Source: Myxococcales bacterium (GTDB lineage: Bacteria > Myxococcota_A > Polyangia > Polyangiales > Ga0077539). Taken from it: 64,000 nt of DNA. The position numbers and the translations under genes are program-made. This document shows, piece by piece, positions 31,177-40,411 of the stretch (position 1 is its first letter; each line of letters opens with the position of its first letter). The notes under the pieces were generated by a model, which had not been told where the DNA came from, did no database searches, and saw only the letters and a list, made by a program, of their open reading frames with translations. The DNA lies in contig JAUSAZ010000062.1 in NCBI GenBank assembly GCA_030652255.1, positions 39,369 to 103,368 on the forward strand. The letters run 5' to 3'.

Positions 31177-33327
31177 ATGCCCCGCACCCTCCGCCGCGCC
31201 CTGGCCGCGCTCCTGCTCGCGCTCCTGGTCACCCCCTTCGCCCACGCCCAGGCGCCCGCGGTCGCGCCGGGCTCGTGGGCCTCGCAGCTCGACGAGCTCA
31301 CCCGCTGGGTCGAGGCCCACCGCGGCCCGGCGGCCTGCACCGAGCGCTGCTTCGCCCTCACCCGCCTGCGCATCACCGGCTCGCTCGAACCCGGGCCCCT
31401 CCAGTTCGAGCTCGAGGGCGCCGTGCTCGCCGACGGCCCGGTGAACGTCCCCCTCTTCGGCCCGCCCGGGCGCGTGCGCCTGGAGAACGTCACCCAGGAC
31501 GGCGCCCCCGCCGCGGTCAGCTTCGACGACGCGGCGTACTTCGCCCGCACCGCCGCGCGCCGCTTCGTGCTCCGCGGCTCGCTCACCCTCGTCGACGAGC
31601 TCGCGCTCACCATCCCCGGCCCCGTCAACGCGCTCGACGCCGACATCACCGGCGCGCGGGTCGTCGAGGGCGCCCACCTCGCGGGCCTCTCCAACGTCAC
31701 CCTCCACCTCGACCGGGGCCTCGCCGCGGCGCCCGCCGCCGGCCCGACGGTCTTCCAGCGCTCCCACGCGCTGCGGGTCGGCCGCGAGATCGGCTTCACC
31801 GACCGCCTGGTGCTCCAGTCGGGCAACGACCTCGGCGTGGTGCGCCTGCCCCTGCGCAACGGCGAGCGCGTGCTCGACGTCACGGGCTCCGTCGGATGGC
31901 GCCAGGAGGGCGGCGCGCTGCTGCTCCCCACCGCCGGGCGCGCGGCGGACATCACCATCACCGGCACCCTGGCCGCCGTCGGGAGCTTCGAGCCCGACCC
32001 CCGCTCGGAGTACGAGTGGTGGCTCCTCGAGTCCGACGCCGAGCACCGGCTCACGGTCACCGGCGACGCCCGGCAGATCGACGCCGACGAGTCCCCGATC
32101 CCCCGCACGCAGCCCGGCGCGCGGCTCTACCTCGTCGAGCGCGGGCACCACATCGCGGTCGCCGTGCAGACGCTGCACAGCCTCGACGCGCTCGCCGCGG
32201 TCGTGCACGCCCACCGCCGCACGACGGTGCTCACCCGCCGCGGCGACGTCGTCTCCGACGACGCCATCACCTACGAGAACAACGGCATCGACTACCTCAC
32301 CCTCGACCCGCAGGGCCGCCCCATCTACGTCGCCACCGACGGCGCGGCGGAGCGCATCATGCACGCCGACCGCGACGCCCGGGAGGTGCTGGTCTCGCTG
32401 CGCAACGGCCGCCACGAGGTGCGCACGCAGAGCCTCGGCCACGCCCCGATCGGCCTCTTCGGCGGCAGCGTCGAGCTCCCGACGCCCACCTACCGGCTCA
32501 CCGCGAGCCGGGTGACGGCGACCATCGGGCTCCCGTCCTTCGTGGCGCCGGTGGCGGTGCTGGGCGGCGACCGGCCGTGGTTCGCCCTCGCCCTCGACGA
32601 CCTCGTGGCGGTGCTCGTCGCCCTCGGCCTCGCCTGGGCGCTGGAGCGCGACGCCGCCCGCCGCGCGCTGCTCGGGGCCGTCGTCGCGGGGGCGTGGTTC
32701 GTGTCGGGCGCCCTCTACGCCGCGGCGCTCGCGGGCGCGTCGCTGTGGGTGCTGCGCGCGGTGCTCTTCCGCGGCGGCCGGCCGTGGCTGCGGGCGGCGG
32801 CCCTGGGCGCGGCCGCGACGGTGGCGCTGCTCATCGGCGTGGGCACCCTCGGGCTCACCCGGCGCGAGTCGCGCGGGCCGACGATGGCCGACGTGCCCAG
32901 CAGCACGATGACCCGCTCCCCCTCCGGCGGTGAGGACCTCGACGATGGCGTGGCCTCCGACCAGCGCAACGGCGTCAGCAACAACCGCAGCAACCCCCTG
33001 CAACGGGTGGGACGGGGGTTGATCAACGGCTACCAGGCGGTGACCGAGAGCGCCGCGATGGTGCAGGGCGTGACGCCGGTCGCGATCACCCTGCCCGCGT
33101 ACGACCGCGCCGTCGCCGTGTCGCGCGAGCTGGTCACCCGCGAGCGGCCCTTCCGCCCCCGCGTGTACTACGTCACCTCCTGGACCACCGGGGCGCTCGC
33201 CCTCGCGTGGGCGGCCCTCGTGGTGCTGCTGGCGCGGGCCCACCGCGAGACCCTCGCCCGCTGGGGCGCCGCGCTGCGCGAGCGGCTGCGCGGCGACGAG
33301 CCCGTCACCCCCGCGGGGGCGCCGTGA
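31177..33327 (+). CDS. Large exported membrane protein of unknown function
   Basis: 716 residues. A signal peptide (ALLLALLVTPFAHAQA) leads into an exported domain of about 430 residues rich in beta strands (RLRITGSLEPGPLQFELEGAVLADG and similar). Four or so membrane helices follow at about 460-555 and one near the C-terminus (WTTGALALAWAALVVLLA). The loop between them contains a Ser/Thr/Asn-rich segment. The combination suggests an envelope protein with a large periplasmic sensor or carrier domain, of a type common in myxobacteria; I cannot name it. The frame is open upstream but only ATG 31177 gives a signal. Its stop overlaps the GTG of the next gene. Confidence 0.7.
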   Translation: MPRTLRRALAALLLALLVTPFAHAQAPAVAPGSWASQLDELTRWVEAHRGPAACTERCFALTRLRITGSLEPGPLQFELEGAVLADGPVNVPLFGPPGRVRLENVTQDGAPAAVSFDDAAYFARTAARRFVLRGSLTLVDELALTIPGPVNALDADITGARVVEGAHLAGLSNVTLHLDRGLAAAPAAGPTVFQRSHALRVGREIGFTDRLVLQSGNDLGVVRLPLRNGERVLDVTGSVGWRQEGGALLLPTAGRAADITITGTLAAVGSFEPDPRSEYEWWLLESDAEHRLTVTGDARQIDADESPIPRTQPGARLYLVERGHHIAVAVQTLHSLDALAAVVHAHRRTTVLTRRGDVVSDDAITYENNGIDYLTLDPQGRPIYVATDGAAERIMHADRDAREVLVSLRNGRHEVRTQSLGHAPIGLFGGSVELPTPTYRLTASRVTATIGLPSFVAPVAVLGGDRPWFALALDDLVAVLVALGLAWALERDAARRALLGAVVAGAWFVSGALYAAALAGASLWVLRAVLFRGGRPWLRAAALGAAATVALLIGVGTLGLTRRESRGPTMADVPSSTMTRSPSGGEDLDDGVASDQRNGVSNNRSNPLQRVGRGLINGYQAVTESAAMVQGVTPVAITLPAYDRAVAVSRELVTRERPFRPRVYYVTSWTTGALALAWAALVVLLARAHRETLARWGAALRERLRGDEPVTPAGAP

Positions 33328-34322
33328 GGGCCGCGCGCTTCCACCGCTACGGCGAGGCGGACGTGCTGCGCGTGGAGGAGGTCGCCGACCCGGCGGCGGG
33401 CGAGCGCGACGTGCTCGTCCGGGTGCGCGCGGCGAGCGTGAACCCCATCGACTGCAAGATCCGCTCGGGGGCGCAGCGGGCGCTCATCCACTACCGCCTG
33501 CCGCAGATCACCGGGCTCGACGTCTCGGGCGAGGTCGTCGCGGTGGGGTCGCGGGTGACGCGCTTCAAGGTGGGCGACGCGGTGATCTCCTCGCCGACGC
33601 ACCGCCGTCCCGGCACCTGCGCCGAGCTCGTGGCCATCGACGAGTCGGCGGTGGCGCTCAAGCCCGCGCGCATCGACCACCTGCACGCCGCGGCGCTCCC
33701 GCTGGCGGGCCTGACGGCGTGGGCGTCGCTGGTCGACGCGACGCGGGTGCGCGCGGGGCAGCGGGTGTTCATCCAGGCCGGCGCCGGCGGCGTCGGGACC
33801 ATCGCCATCCAGCTGGCGAAGCACCTGGGCGCGGAGGTGGCGACGACGTGCAGCGCGCGCAACGCCGACTTCGCGCGCTCGCTCGGGGCCGACCGGGTGA
33901 TCGACTACCACGAGGAGAAGTACGAAGACGTGCTCGACGAGGTGGACGCGGTGCTGGAGTCCATCGGCGGAGAGGCCAACGCGCGCTCGCTGTCGGTGCT
34001 GAAGCGCGGCGGGCGGATGGCCCTGGTGGTGAGCGGCATCCCCGAGGCGGTGAAGGCGCACGGGCCCTACGCCGGGGTGGCGCGGGCGCTCGCGGCGCAG
34101 GCGGCCTTCATCGGGCGCGCGTGGTGGCAGAAGGGGGTGGCGGTGAAGGTGGTGGTGCGCCCGACGGACGGGGCGATGCTGCAACGACTGGCCGACGTGG
34201 TGCAGTCCGGGGCCGTGACGCCGGTGGTGGACGCGGTGCTGCCGCTGGAGGAGATCGCCGAGGCGCACCGGCGGGTGGAGTCGGGGCGCACCCGGGGGAA
34301 GATCGTGATCCAGGTGGCCTAG
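33324..34322 (+). CDS. Zinc-independent quinone oxidoreductase-like MDR enzyme
   Basis: 332 residues of the medium-chain dehydrogenase/reductase superfamily, quinone-reductase/enoyl-reductase branch. The N-terminal GroES-like domain has the SVNPIDCKIRSG strand, and the Rossmann fold has FIQAGAGGVGTIAIQLAKHLG; the structural zinc cysteines are absent. It should reduce quinones or enones with NADPH. GTG 33324 overlaps the stop of the membrane protein (GTGA). The stop codon lies at the left end of a palindromic element. Confidence 0.9.
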   Translation: MRAARFHRYGEADVLRVEEVADPAAGERDVLVRVRAASVNPIDCKIRSGAQRALIHYRLPQITGLDVSGEVVAVGSRVTRFKVGDAVISSPTHRRPGTCAELVAIDESAVALKPARIDHLHAAALPLAGLTAWASLVDATRVRAGQRVFIQAGAGGVGTIAIQLAKHLGAEVATTCSARNADFARSLGADRVIDYHEEKYEDVLDEVDAVLESIGGEANARSLSVLKRGGRMALVVSGIPEAVKAHGPYAGVARALAAQAAFIGRAWWQKGVAVKVVVRPTDGAMLQRLADVVQSGAVTPVVDAVLPLEEIAEAHRRVESGRTRGKIVIQVA

Positions 34323-34480
34323 CGCGCCGACCGGAAAGTCTCCCGTCGCCGCGCTTCCGATCCGCGTCGCCCCGCTGCGTTGCGTCGCCTCGACGGGCCA
34401 GGAGCCCGTCTTCGGCTCCGCGCCTTGCGGGGCTCGCGTCTCGTCGCGCAGCTCGGTCCGACTTTCCGGTCGGCGCTCTA
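34320..34480. repeat. 161-bp element with 21-bp terminal inverted repeats between converging genes
   Basis: Left end 34320-34340 and right end 34460-34480 are inverted copies (20 of 21 bases match: TAGMGCGCCGACCGGAAAGTC). Their outermost TAG/CTA triplets supply the stop codons of the two converging genes (34320-34322 and 34478-34480). Inside is a smaller hairpin, GACGGGC-N5-GCCCGTC, near 34392-34410. It could be a two-way transcription terminator or a miniature mobile element. Confidence 0.85.
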
Positions 34481-35500
34481 GCGCGGGCGCGTGCCCACGA
34501 TGACGGCCTCGGTGCCGTCGGCGAAGAGCCACGTCCGCGGAGCGAGGCCCGCGCCGCGCATCGCGGCCTCGATCTCGTCGGGGCGCAGGAAGTGGTTGCC
34601 CTGCACGTGCTCGCTGAGGTTCTGGAAGGCCATCCCCCGGCGGCGCCCGTCGCGGAGCTGCGCGCGCTCGTCCGGCCAGCGGGGCTCCCAGATCACCGCC
34701 GCGCCGCCCGGGCGCAGCGCCGCGAAGAGCTGCGCGAAGACCTCGTCGCGGCGGTCCCACACGTGGTGCAGCGCGCGGTTCATCGCGATGAGGTCGACCG
34801 GCTCGTCGACGGTGTAGTGATGCAGGTCGCCCGCGCGGAAGCTCAGGCGCGACGAGAGCCCCGCGCGCCCGGCGGCCTCCGTCGCCTGCCGGATGTTCTC
34901 CTCGAAGCCGTCGAGCCCGACGCCGCGCACGCGGGCGAAGCGGCCGGCCAGCGCGCGGAGGTACCACCCGTTGCCGCAGCCCAGGTCGACGGCCACGCCG
35001 CCGCCCGCATCGAGCGACGCGAACACGTCGACCGCCGGCAGGATCTCCCGCTCGAAGAAGCCCGCGAAGCTCGCCTCGAGCATCGGGCCGAACCACGGCA
35101 GGATGGTCGCCCGCTCGCCGAGCACCCGCTCGCCGGGGCGCTCGCCCGAGGGCATGAGCCCCGCGGCGCGCTCGGCCATGTGCGCGCCCAGCACCGACTG
35201 CACGGCGAAGGGCATCAGCGTGCCCGGCGCCGACGGGCGATACGCGCCGCCGAGCGCCGTCAGGCGGAACACCTCGCCCTCCGCGTCGAGGTACCCGAAG
35301 GCGTACGCCGCGTCGCACCAGCGCCGGACGTAGCCAGCGTCGACCCCCGCGCGCGCCGCGAGCCCCTCGGCGGTGGCGGGCTCGGCCAGCGCCTCGAAGA
35401 GCCCGTTGTGGACGCCCACGAAGGCCAGCGCGAGGCTCATCGCGCCCTGCGCCTGCTGCATCGCCTGCTGTCGCATCTCGTCGAGGGTCGCCGTCGTCAC
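34478..35500 (-). CDS. Class I SAM-dependent methyltransferase with winged-helix N-terminus
   Basis: 340 residues. Residues about 15-95 form a small dimerisation/winged-helix-like region (FVGVHNGLFEALAEPATAEGLAARAGVDAGYVRRW) as in O-methyltransferases. The SAM site is VAVDLGCGNGWYLRAL (about 178-193), followed by GVGLDGFEENIRQA and HHVWDR. The substrate is unknown. The GTG start at 35500 follows AGGAG by 9 bases. Its stop sits in the right arm of the 161-bp palindromic element. The persulfide dioxygenase-like gene lies 53 bp upstream on the same strand. Confidence 0.85.
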   Translation of the reverse strand: MTTATLDEMRQQAMQQAQGAMSLALAFVGVHNGLFEALAEPATAEGLAARAGVDAGYVRRWCDAAYAFGYLDAEGEVFRLTALGGAYRPSAPGTLMPFAVQSVLGAHMAERAAGLMPSGERPGERVLGERATILPWFGPMLEASFAGFFEREILPAVDVFASLDAGGGVAVDLGCGNGWYLRALAGRFARVRGVGLDGFEENIRQATEAAGRAGLSSRLSFRAGDLHHYTVDEPVDLIAMNRALHHVWDRRDEVFAQLFAALRPGGAAVIWEPRWPDERAQLRDGRRRGMAFQNLSEHVQGNHFLRPDEIEAAMRGAGLAPRTWLFADGTEAVIVGTRPR

Positions 35501-35553
35501 GCTGTCACTCTCCTGCTCACTCCACCGATCGTCGGAACGCCCTGAAGGAGGTC

Positions 35554-36444
35554 TCACGCCGGCTTCGGGTTGCCTACCTCGTCGGTGGGGTGGAAGAGGT
35601 TGATCGGCAGGTTGAGGTACCGCACGCCGTTGGCCGAGGGCTTCGGGAGGACGCCCGCGTTGACGTTCACCTGCACGCTCGGGAGCAGCAGCCGCGGGGC
35701 GGCGAGGGTGGCGTCGCGCCCGCGCCGGAAGGCCACGTAGTCGGCCTTCGGGGTGTCGGCCCGGAGCTGCACGTTGCCCCGCTTCGAGGCGCCGATGGTG
35801 GTCTCGAAGCGCAGCGGGCGCTCGCCCGGCTGGTAGTCGTGGCCGACGAACACCCGGGTCGCGTCGGGCAGCGCGTAGAGCCGCTGCACCGAGTCGTAGA
35901 GGTCGTCCGCCGAGCCGCGCGGGAAGTCGCAGCGGCCGGTGCCGTAGTCCTCGATGAAGAGCGCGTCGCCGGTGAAGAGCGCGTCGTCGATGAGGTAGCT
36001 CACGCAGGCGGGGGTGTGCCCCGGCGTCGCGATCACCCGCACCGCGAGCGACCCGGCCTGGAGCGTCTCGCCGTCGGCGAGCAGCCGGTCGAACTGCGAC
36101 CCGTCGGCGCGAAACTCCGGCCCGAGGTCGAAGATCCCCCGGAAGGTCTCCTGCACCTCGGTGATGCGCGCGCCGATGGCCACCCGGGCGCCGTGCCGCT
36201 GCTTCAAGAGCTGCGAGCCCGACAGGTGGTCGGCGTGGGCGTGGGTCTCGAGCACGTAGCGCAGGGTGAGGGCCTCGCGCTCGATGAAGCGCGAGACCGC
36301 GTCGACGGAGGCCGTGCTGGTCTGCGAGGGACCCGGCTCGTAGTCGAGCACCGGGTCGATGACCACGGCGTCGTGAGTGGCCTCGTCGTAGGCGACGAAG
36401 GTGAGGGTGAAGGTCTTGGGGTCGTAGAATTCCTGGATCTTCAT
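35554..36444 (-). CDS. ETHE1/Blh-like metallo-hydrolase (probable persulfide dioxygenase)
   Basis: 296-residue beta-lactamase-fold enzyme. Metal-binding residues are in [31 protein letters not shown] and VGHDYQPG. The single-iron arrangement and the opening [19 protein letters not shown] match ETHE1-type glutathione-persulfide dioxygenases and the Blh protein of BigR operons. These detoxify sulfide by oxidising persulfides to sulfite. The YeeE/DUF6691 transporter pair 2.6 kb away is the usual Blh partner. The 160 bp upstream, shared with lgt, hold no clear promoter. Confidence 0.85.
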   Translation of the reverse strand: MKIQEFYDPKTFTLTFVAYDEATHDAVVIDPVLDYEPGPSQTSTASVDAVSRFIEREALTLRYVLETHAHADHLSGSQLLKQRHGARVAIGARITEVQETFRGIFDLGPEFRADGSQFDRLLADGETLQAGSLAVRVIATPGHTPACVSYLIDDALFTGDALFIEDYGTGRCDFPRGSADDLYDSVQRLYALPDATRVFVGHDYQPGERPLRFETTIGASKRGNVQLRADTPKADYVAFRRGRDATLAAPRLLLPSVQVNVNAGVLPKPSANGVRYLNLPINLFHPTDEVGNPKPA

Positions 36445-36604
36445 GGCGCTGCCTCCCGGTCACTCGGTGACCTGCGCCGGGTACGAGCCACGGTTGCCCT
36501 CGGAGGGTTCACGCCGCGCGAGAGAACTCTGCCCGACGCGGACTAAAGCGGGAGCCGATGGCGCGGCCGCTGCTACACATCGACCGGAGGCCCTGACCCC
36601 ACCG

Positions 36605-37414
36605 ATGCCCACTTCCATTCTCACCTCCCTCGCCCTCGTCCTGCCTTTCGTCCGGCTGCCCTACAGCTTCGGGCCCATCCACCCCTTCGGGATCCTCGTC
36701 GGCATCGGGGTCGCGCTCGGCTTCAAGCTCGCGATGCGCCGCGCCCGCGCGCTCGACCTCGACCTCGAGCGCTTCGAGCGCCACGTCGTCTGGACCGTCG
36801 CCATCGGCTTCGTCTCCAGCCACGTCCTCGACACCATCTTCTATCACCCCGAGGTGCTGCTCAGCCGCCCGTGGGAGCTCCTCCTCATCTACCAGGGGCT
36901 CTCCTCCTTCGGCGGCTTCTTCGGCGGCGTCGTGGGCTTCATCCTGTACGCCCGCCGCCATGGGGTGGACCCCTGGCGCAGCGCCGACGCGATCGCCTAC
37001 GGGCTCCCGGTAGGCTGGCTCTTCGGCCGCATGGGCTGCGCGTCCATCCACGACCACCCGGGCGCCCTCTCGACGAGCCCGCTCGCGGTCGACTGGCCCG
37101 GCGGCTCGCGCTTCGACCTCGGCCTCCTCGAGCTGATGCTGGTGCCCATGCTCATCGTCGCGGTGTTGTTCGTAGCGCGGCGCACGAAGCGCCCCGGTGC
37201 GCTCATCACCACCCTCGCGCTGCTCTATCCCCCCATCCGCTTCCCGCTCGACTTCCTGCGCGCCTCGGACGCCGACGGCGGCGACGTCCGCTACTTCGGC
37301 TGGACGCCAGGCCAGTACGCCTCCGCCGCCCTCTTCGTCGTCGGCCTCGCGCTGCTCCGGCGCACCCTCCGCGCCCCCGCCGATCCCGCCCCGCCGCCGT
37401 CCGCCGCCGCCTGA
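36605..37414 (+). CDS. lgt: Prolipoprotein diacylglyceryl transferase-like membrane enzyme
   Basis: 269 residues with about seven membrane helices. It contains the Lgt signature region as GLPVGWLFGRMGCASIHDHPG, with the essential Arg of GRxGN(F) kept but the Asn replaced by Cys, and the YGLPVG approach. IHPFGILVGIGVALGF and RFPLDFLRASDADGGDVRYFGWTPGQ match Lgt ends. Lgt adds diacylglycerol to the lipobox cysteine of prolipoproteins, many of which are encoded here. The altered signature makes it either a divergent Lgt or a relative, so the symbol is tentative. ATG 36605 is chosen for the start of the first helix. Confidence 0.78.
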   Translation: MPTSILTSLALVLPFVRLPYSFGPIHPFGILVGIGVALGFKLAMRRARALDLDLERFERHVVWTVAIGFVSSHVLDTIFYHPEVLLSRPWELLLIYQGLSSFGGFFGGVVGFILYARRHGVDPWRSADAIAYGLPVGWLFGRMGCASIHDHPGALSTSPLAVDWPGGSRFDLGLLELMLVPMLIVAVLFVARRTKRPGALITTLALLYPPIRFPLDFLRASDADGGDVRYFGWTPGQYASAALFVVGLALLRRTLRAPADPAPPPSAAA

Positions 37415-37433
37415 ACCCCGGCGCGCCGTCGGG

Positions 37434-38543
37434 TCAGCGCCCGTCCGCGCCGAGGACCTCGAGGCGCTGGCCGTGGGCGCCCACCCTCAGGCGGTAGCGA
37501 GGGAGGTGCGGCGCCAGGCGGGCCACCGTCGCCGCGAGCTGACGCGCGCCCAGCGCCGCGATGCGGGCGCGCAGCGCCGGGGCGTGCACCCGCGCCGCCT
37601 CCGTGGGCGCGAGCTGCTCCACGAGGAACCACGCGTTCTCCGCGCGCACGAAGTCCGTCACCTGCGGGTGCAGCACGAAGACCTCGCGCGCCCCGACGTG
37701 CGGCGCCACCATCGGCACCAGGGTGTGGGCGTGCACCTCGTGCTCGATCCGCACCTCCAGCACCCCGCGCTCCTCGTGCTCGCCGTCCAGGATCGCGTAC
37801 TCCAGCAGCTCCGGGCGCCGCCAGGCCCGGTGGAAGGCCGCCCGCAGCACGTCGGCCACCAGCCCGGGGCGCACCCCGTAGCGCGCGGGCTCGGTGATCA
37901 TCAGCCGCAGGTGCCCGCAGCCGACGTGCGCGGGCGCCACGAGGTGCTCCAGCAGCGCGCCCTCCATCGCGAGCGGCGGCGAGCGCACGAAGGCCCGCGC
38001 GTCCTCCGGGCCGCGCCAGCTGGCCGCCGCGCCGGCGGTGCGGGGGTCGGCGCGCAGGGCGTCCGCGAGGCGCTCGATCGCGTGCCGGTCGGTGTGCAGG
38101 TAGAAGCGCCCGAAGGCCTCGACGTAGCGGTCGAAGACCGTCGCGATCCAGCCCGCGTCGAGGGGGCGCCCGAGCAGCTGCTCCAGCGCGGCGAGCGAGA
38201 GCACCAGCTCCCCCGCGTCGCCGCCCGGCGTGCCCAGCACCGGGGCCTCCGCGCGGCCGTCGATGCACGACTCGGTGTTCGTGCCCAGCAGCGAGGCGGC
38301 CTGCGTCCACACCAGGGCGTCGGGGCGCGCCAGCGTCGCGCGGAGCTCGGTCAGCGGGTCTGCCGTCACCCCGGCCGGCGTGTCCGCCGGCGCCCCCGCC
38401 GGTGGCGCGACGACCGGTGGCGCCTCGGGCGCGGCGCCCGGCAGCGCCTCGGGCGGCGGGGGAGGGCTCCCGGGGTGGTGCTCGCAGGCGCCCAGCAGCG
38501 CGAGCGCGATCGCGGCGCCGAGGCCGATCATCCGCGTGGTCAT
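37434..38543 (-). CDS. Hypothetical lipoprotein
   Basis: 369 residues with a lipoprotein signal (ALALLGAC) and a long Pro/Ala linker to about residue 60. The body is helical (SLAALEQLLGRPLDAGWIATVFDRYVEAFGRF, and more) with few cysteines and ends VGAHGQRLEVLGADGR. I do not recognise a family or catalytic motif. It converges with lgt and lies 63 bp downstream of the YeeE/DUF6691 pair on the same strand. Confidence 0.65.
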   Translation of the reverse strand: MTTRMIGLGAAIALALLGACEHHPGSPPPPPEALPGAAPEAPPVVAPPAGAPADTPAGVTADPLTELRATLARPDALVWTQAASLLGTNTESCIDGRAEAPVLGTPGGDAGELVLSLAALEQLLGRPLDAGWIATVFDRYVEAFGRFYLHTDRHAIERLADALRADPRTAGAAASWRGPEDARAFVRSPPLAMEGALLEHLVAPAHVGCGHLRLMITEPARYGVRPGLVADVLRAAFHRAWRRPELLEYAILDGEHEERGVLEVRIEHEVHAHTLVPMVAPHVGAREVFVLHPQVTDFVRAENAWFLVEQLAPTEAARVHAPALRARIAALGARQLAATVARLAPHLPRYRLRVGAHGQRLEVLGADGR

Positions 38544-38606
38544 GGTGACGGGTCTCCGGGAGGCTCAGGGAAGGGGAGAGGGCGCGCCGCGTGGGCGCGC
38601 AGGCTC

Positions 38607-39065
38607 TCAGGAGCGCTTGAGGGCGCGGGTGACCAGCGGGTCGAGCCGCGCGGTGGCGTAGCTGCCGGCGAGCATCGCGAGCACGAAGACGATCGCGGTG
38701 GGCGCGGCGGTGGGGAGCGAGGCGATGCCGGGGCCGGGGCAGAAGCCGCCGAGGCCCCAGCCGACGCCGAAGATCGCGGCGCCGAGCAGGAGCCGGACGT
38801 CGAGGTCGCGGCGCGTCGGCACGAGGAAGCGCGCCGAGAGCAGGGGGGAGGGGCGGCCCTGGAGCAGGCGCCACGCGAGGGCGTGCACGGCGATGGCGCC
38901 GCCCATCACGAACATCAGCGACGGGTCCCACCCCCGGAAGAAGTTCAGGAACCCGATGACCTTCTCCGCGCGGGTCATCCCCGCGACCGCGAGCCCGAGG
39001 CCGAAGAGCACCCCCGAGAGCAGCGCCACGACCCCTTGGGCCCGCTCGCGCGCCCGCGGCGTCAT
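38607..39065 (-). CDS. DUF6691-type half of a split YeeE/YedE transporter
   Basis: 152 residues, four membrane helices. The motif [12 protein letters not shown] (about 108-119) is the second cysteine-containing pore element of YeeE/YedE proteins, which pass thiosulfate or related sulfur compounds. [21 protein letters not shown] matches the first element in DUF6691 proteins. It overlaps the other half by ATGA (39062-39065), so the two are translated together and probably make one transporter. In BigR-type operons such a pair accompanies Blh, as here. Confidence 0.85.
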   Translation of the reverse strand: MTPRARERAQGVVALLSGVLFGLGLAVAGMTRAEKVIGFLNFFRGWDPSLMFVMGGAIAVHALAWRLLQGRPSPLLSARFLVPTRRDLDVRLLLGAAIFGVGWGLGGFCPGPGIASLPTAAPTAIVFVLAMLAGSYATARLDPLVTRALKRS

Positions 39066-39484
39066 CGCGCACCCCCGCCGGTGAGCAGCACCGTGAGCGC
39101 CCCGGTGCCGATGAAGGTCAGCGTCGCCGCGACGCTGCGCGGCGAGAAGCGCGAGATGCCGCACACCCCGTGGCCGCTGGTGCAGCCGTTGCCGATGCGG
39201 GTGCCCACCCCCACGAGAAGACCCGCGAGCAGCACCAGCCCGAGCGACGCGCTGCCCGCCGAGAAGGCCCCGGGCATCAGCGCGAGCGCGACGAGCCCGC
39301 CGCCCACGAGCCCCGCGATGAAGAGCGCCCGCCACGCGACGTCGCCCGCGCTGGGCGCGAGCAGCCCCCCGACGATGCCCGAGATGCCCATGACCCGTCC
39401 GTTGAGCCCCAGCAGCAGCGAGGCGCTGAGTCCGATGAGCGCGCCGCCCTGCAGCGCGCGAATCCAGTCGAGAGGAATGTCCAT
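39062..39484 (-). CDS. YeeE/YedE-family (DUF395) sulfur transport half-protein
   Basis: 140 residues with four membrane helices. [20 protein letters not shown] is the classic YeeE/YedE signature; its cysteines relay sulfur species through the pore. It is first gene of a two-gene operon with the DUF6691 half. Expression is probably sigma54-dependent: a -24/-12 promoter lies 77-92 bases upstream and a repeat resembling an enhancer-binding site stands about 70-105 bases further up. Confidence 0.88.
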   Translation of the reverse strand: MDIPLDWIRALQGGALIGLSASLLLGLNGRVMGISGIVGGLLAPSAGDVAWRALFIAGLVGGGLVALALMPGAFSAGSASLGLVLLAGLLVGVGTRIGNGCTSGHGVCGISRFSPRSVAATLTFIGTGALTVLLTGGGAR

Positions 39485-39560
39485 CAATCTCCGTGCTCCG
39501 AGGGGGGGAGGGAAGGGGCCCCGATCGAGGCCGACCGTGGTCGTTGCGTAGGGTCGTTTG

Positions 39561-39576
39561 AGCAACCGACATGCCG
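39561..39576 (-). promoter_or_regulatory. Sigma54 (-24/-12) promoter for the YeeE/DUF6691 operon
   Basis: On the minus strand the sequence is CGGCATGTCGGTTGCT. It has GG and GC exactly 10 bases apart and matches TGGCAC-N5-TTGCT at nearly every position. It is correctly oriented for the YeeE gene starting at 39484, giving a leader of about 65 bases. Confidence 0.7.
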
Positions 39577-39642
39577 TCGCCGCCGCGCCGCGTCCAGCGC
39601 ACGGCGCCGCGTCGCGCCCCCCGCCGCGGCGTTGCAGGGCCA

Positions 39643-39668
39643 TGTAACAGCTGTTGCACAGTGTTGCA
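39643..39668. promoter_or_regulatory. Candidate enhancer/operator repeats between YeeE and universal stress genes
   Basis: TGTAACA (39643-39649), TGTTGCA (39652-39658) and TGTTGCA (39662-39668) sit together, the first two forming an inverted pair and the last two a direct repeat with 10-base spacing. Position 70-105 bases upstream of the sigma54 promoter suits an activator site; it also lies about 85 bases before the universal stress gene. Binding by the regulator at 45553 is inferred. Confidence 0.5.
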
Positions 39669-39752
39669 TCGCGCCCGCGCCGTGGTCGACCGGCGCAGCG
39701 CCCTCCTGCGGCGCCGCCGAGCGCGCACGGTCGTTGCAGCGACGGTGTCGCC

Positions 39753-40289
39753 ATGTCGCTCATCCTCGTCCCCCTCGACTTCTCCGATTGCGCCCCGCAC
39801 GTCGTCGCGGAGGCGCTGCGCTTCGCCGAGGCCTTCCGCGGTCGCCTGCTGCTGCTGCACGCGAGCGACCCCCGCGGGCCGATTCCGCTGACGGCGACGG
39901 TGCGGCCGCCCGGGTCGCGCGAGCCGCTGACCGTCGAGGCGCTGCTGCGCCGGGACGCCGACGCGCACCTCGCGCCCCTGCTGGGCCTCGCGCGCGAGCG
40001 GGGCGTCGAGGCCGAAGGGCGGGTGGTGTTCGGGCACGTCGCGGAGGTCGTGCTCGCGGTCGCCGCGGGCGAGCGCGCGGACATGATCCTGATGGGCACG
40101 CACGGGCGCACGGGGCTCGCGCGCGCGACCATGGGCAGCATCGCGGAGGACATCGTGCGCCACGCCGAGGTGCCGGTGATCACCGTCCGCACGCGGCACC
40201 ACGCGGGCTGCGCGGCGTCGAGCTGCGCGACCTGCGACCTCGGGCGCAGCGAGGTCGAGCGCGCCATCGACGCCGAGGACGCGGGCTAG
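39753..40289 (+). CDS. Universal stress protein (UspA family)
   Basis: 178 residues. A single Usp domain opens [20 protein letters not shown] and ends with the ATP-binding pattern [20 protein letters not shown] (G-x2-G-x9-GS), so it is the nucleotide-binding type. A Cys-rich tail ([12 protein letters not shown]) extends beyond the domain and might bind metal. Divergent from the YeeE operon; the shared 268-bp gap contains the candidate enhancer repeats. It probably belongs to the sulfur-stress response of this region. Confidence 0.9.
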   Translation: MSLILVPLDFSDCAPHVVAEALRFAEAFRGRLLLLHASDPRGPIPLTATVRPPGSREPLTVEALLRRDADAHLAPLLGLARERGVEAEGRVVFGHVAEVVLAVAAGERADMILMGTHGRTGLARATMGSIAEDIVRHAEVPVITVRTRHHAGCAASSCATCDLGRSEVERAIDAEDAG

Positions 40290-40411
40290 AGAGCCGAGCG
40301 CATTGTGGACTCCCGGTCGCCACCCGCGGTCGCATAGAGGCCTCGCGCCCCGGCCGAGCGCGAACCCAATCCGCGGCGCGGGGCTCCCACACACGCAGGA
40401 GGAAGAAGACG

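Noticed and set aside
29571..33243. Very long frames on both strands across ferritin, SDR and membrane protein genes
   Set aside because: Only shorter in-frame starts give signal peptides or domains; the extensions are Arg/Pro-rich shadows.
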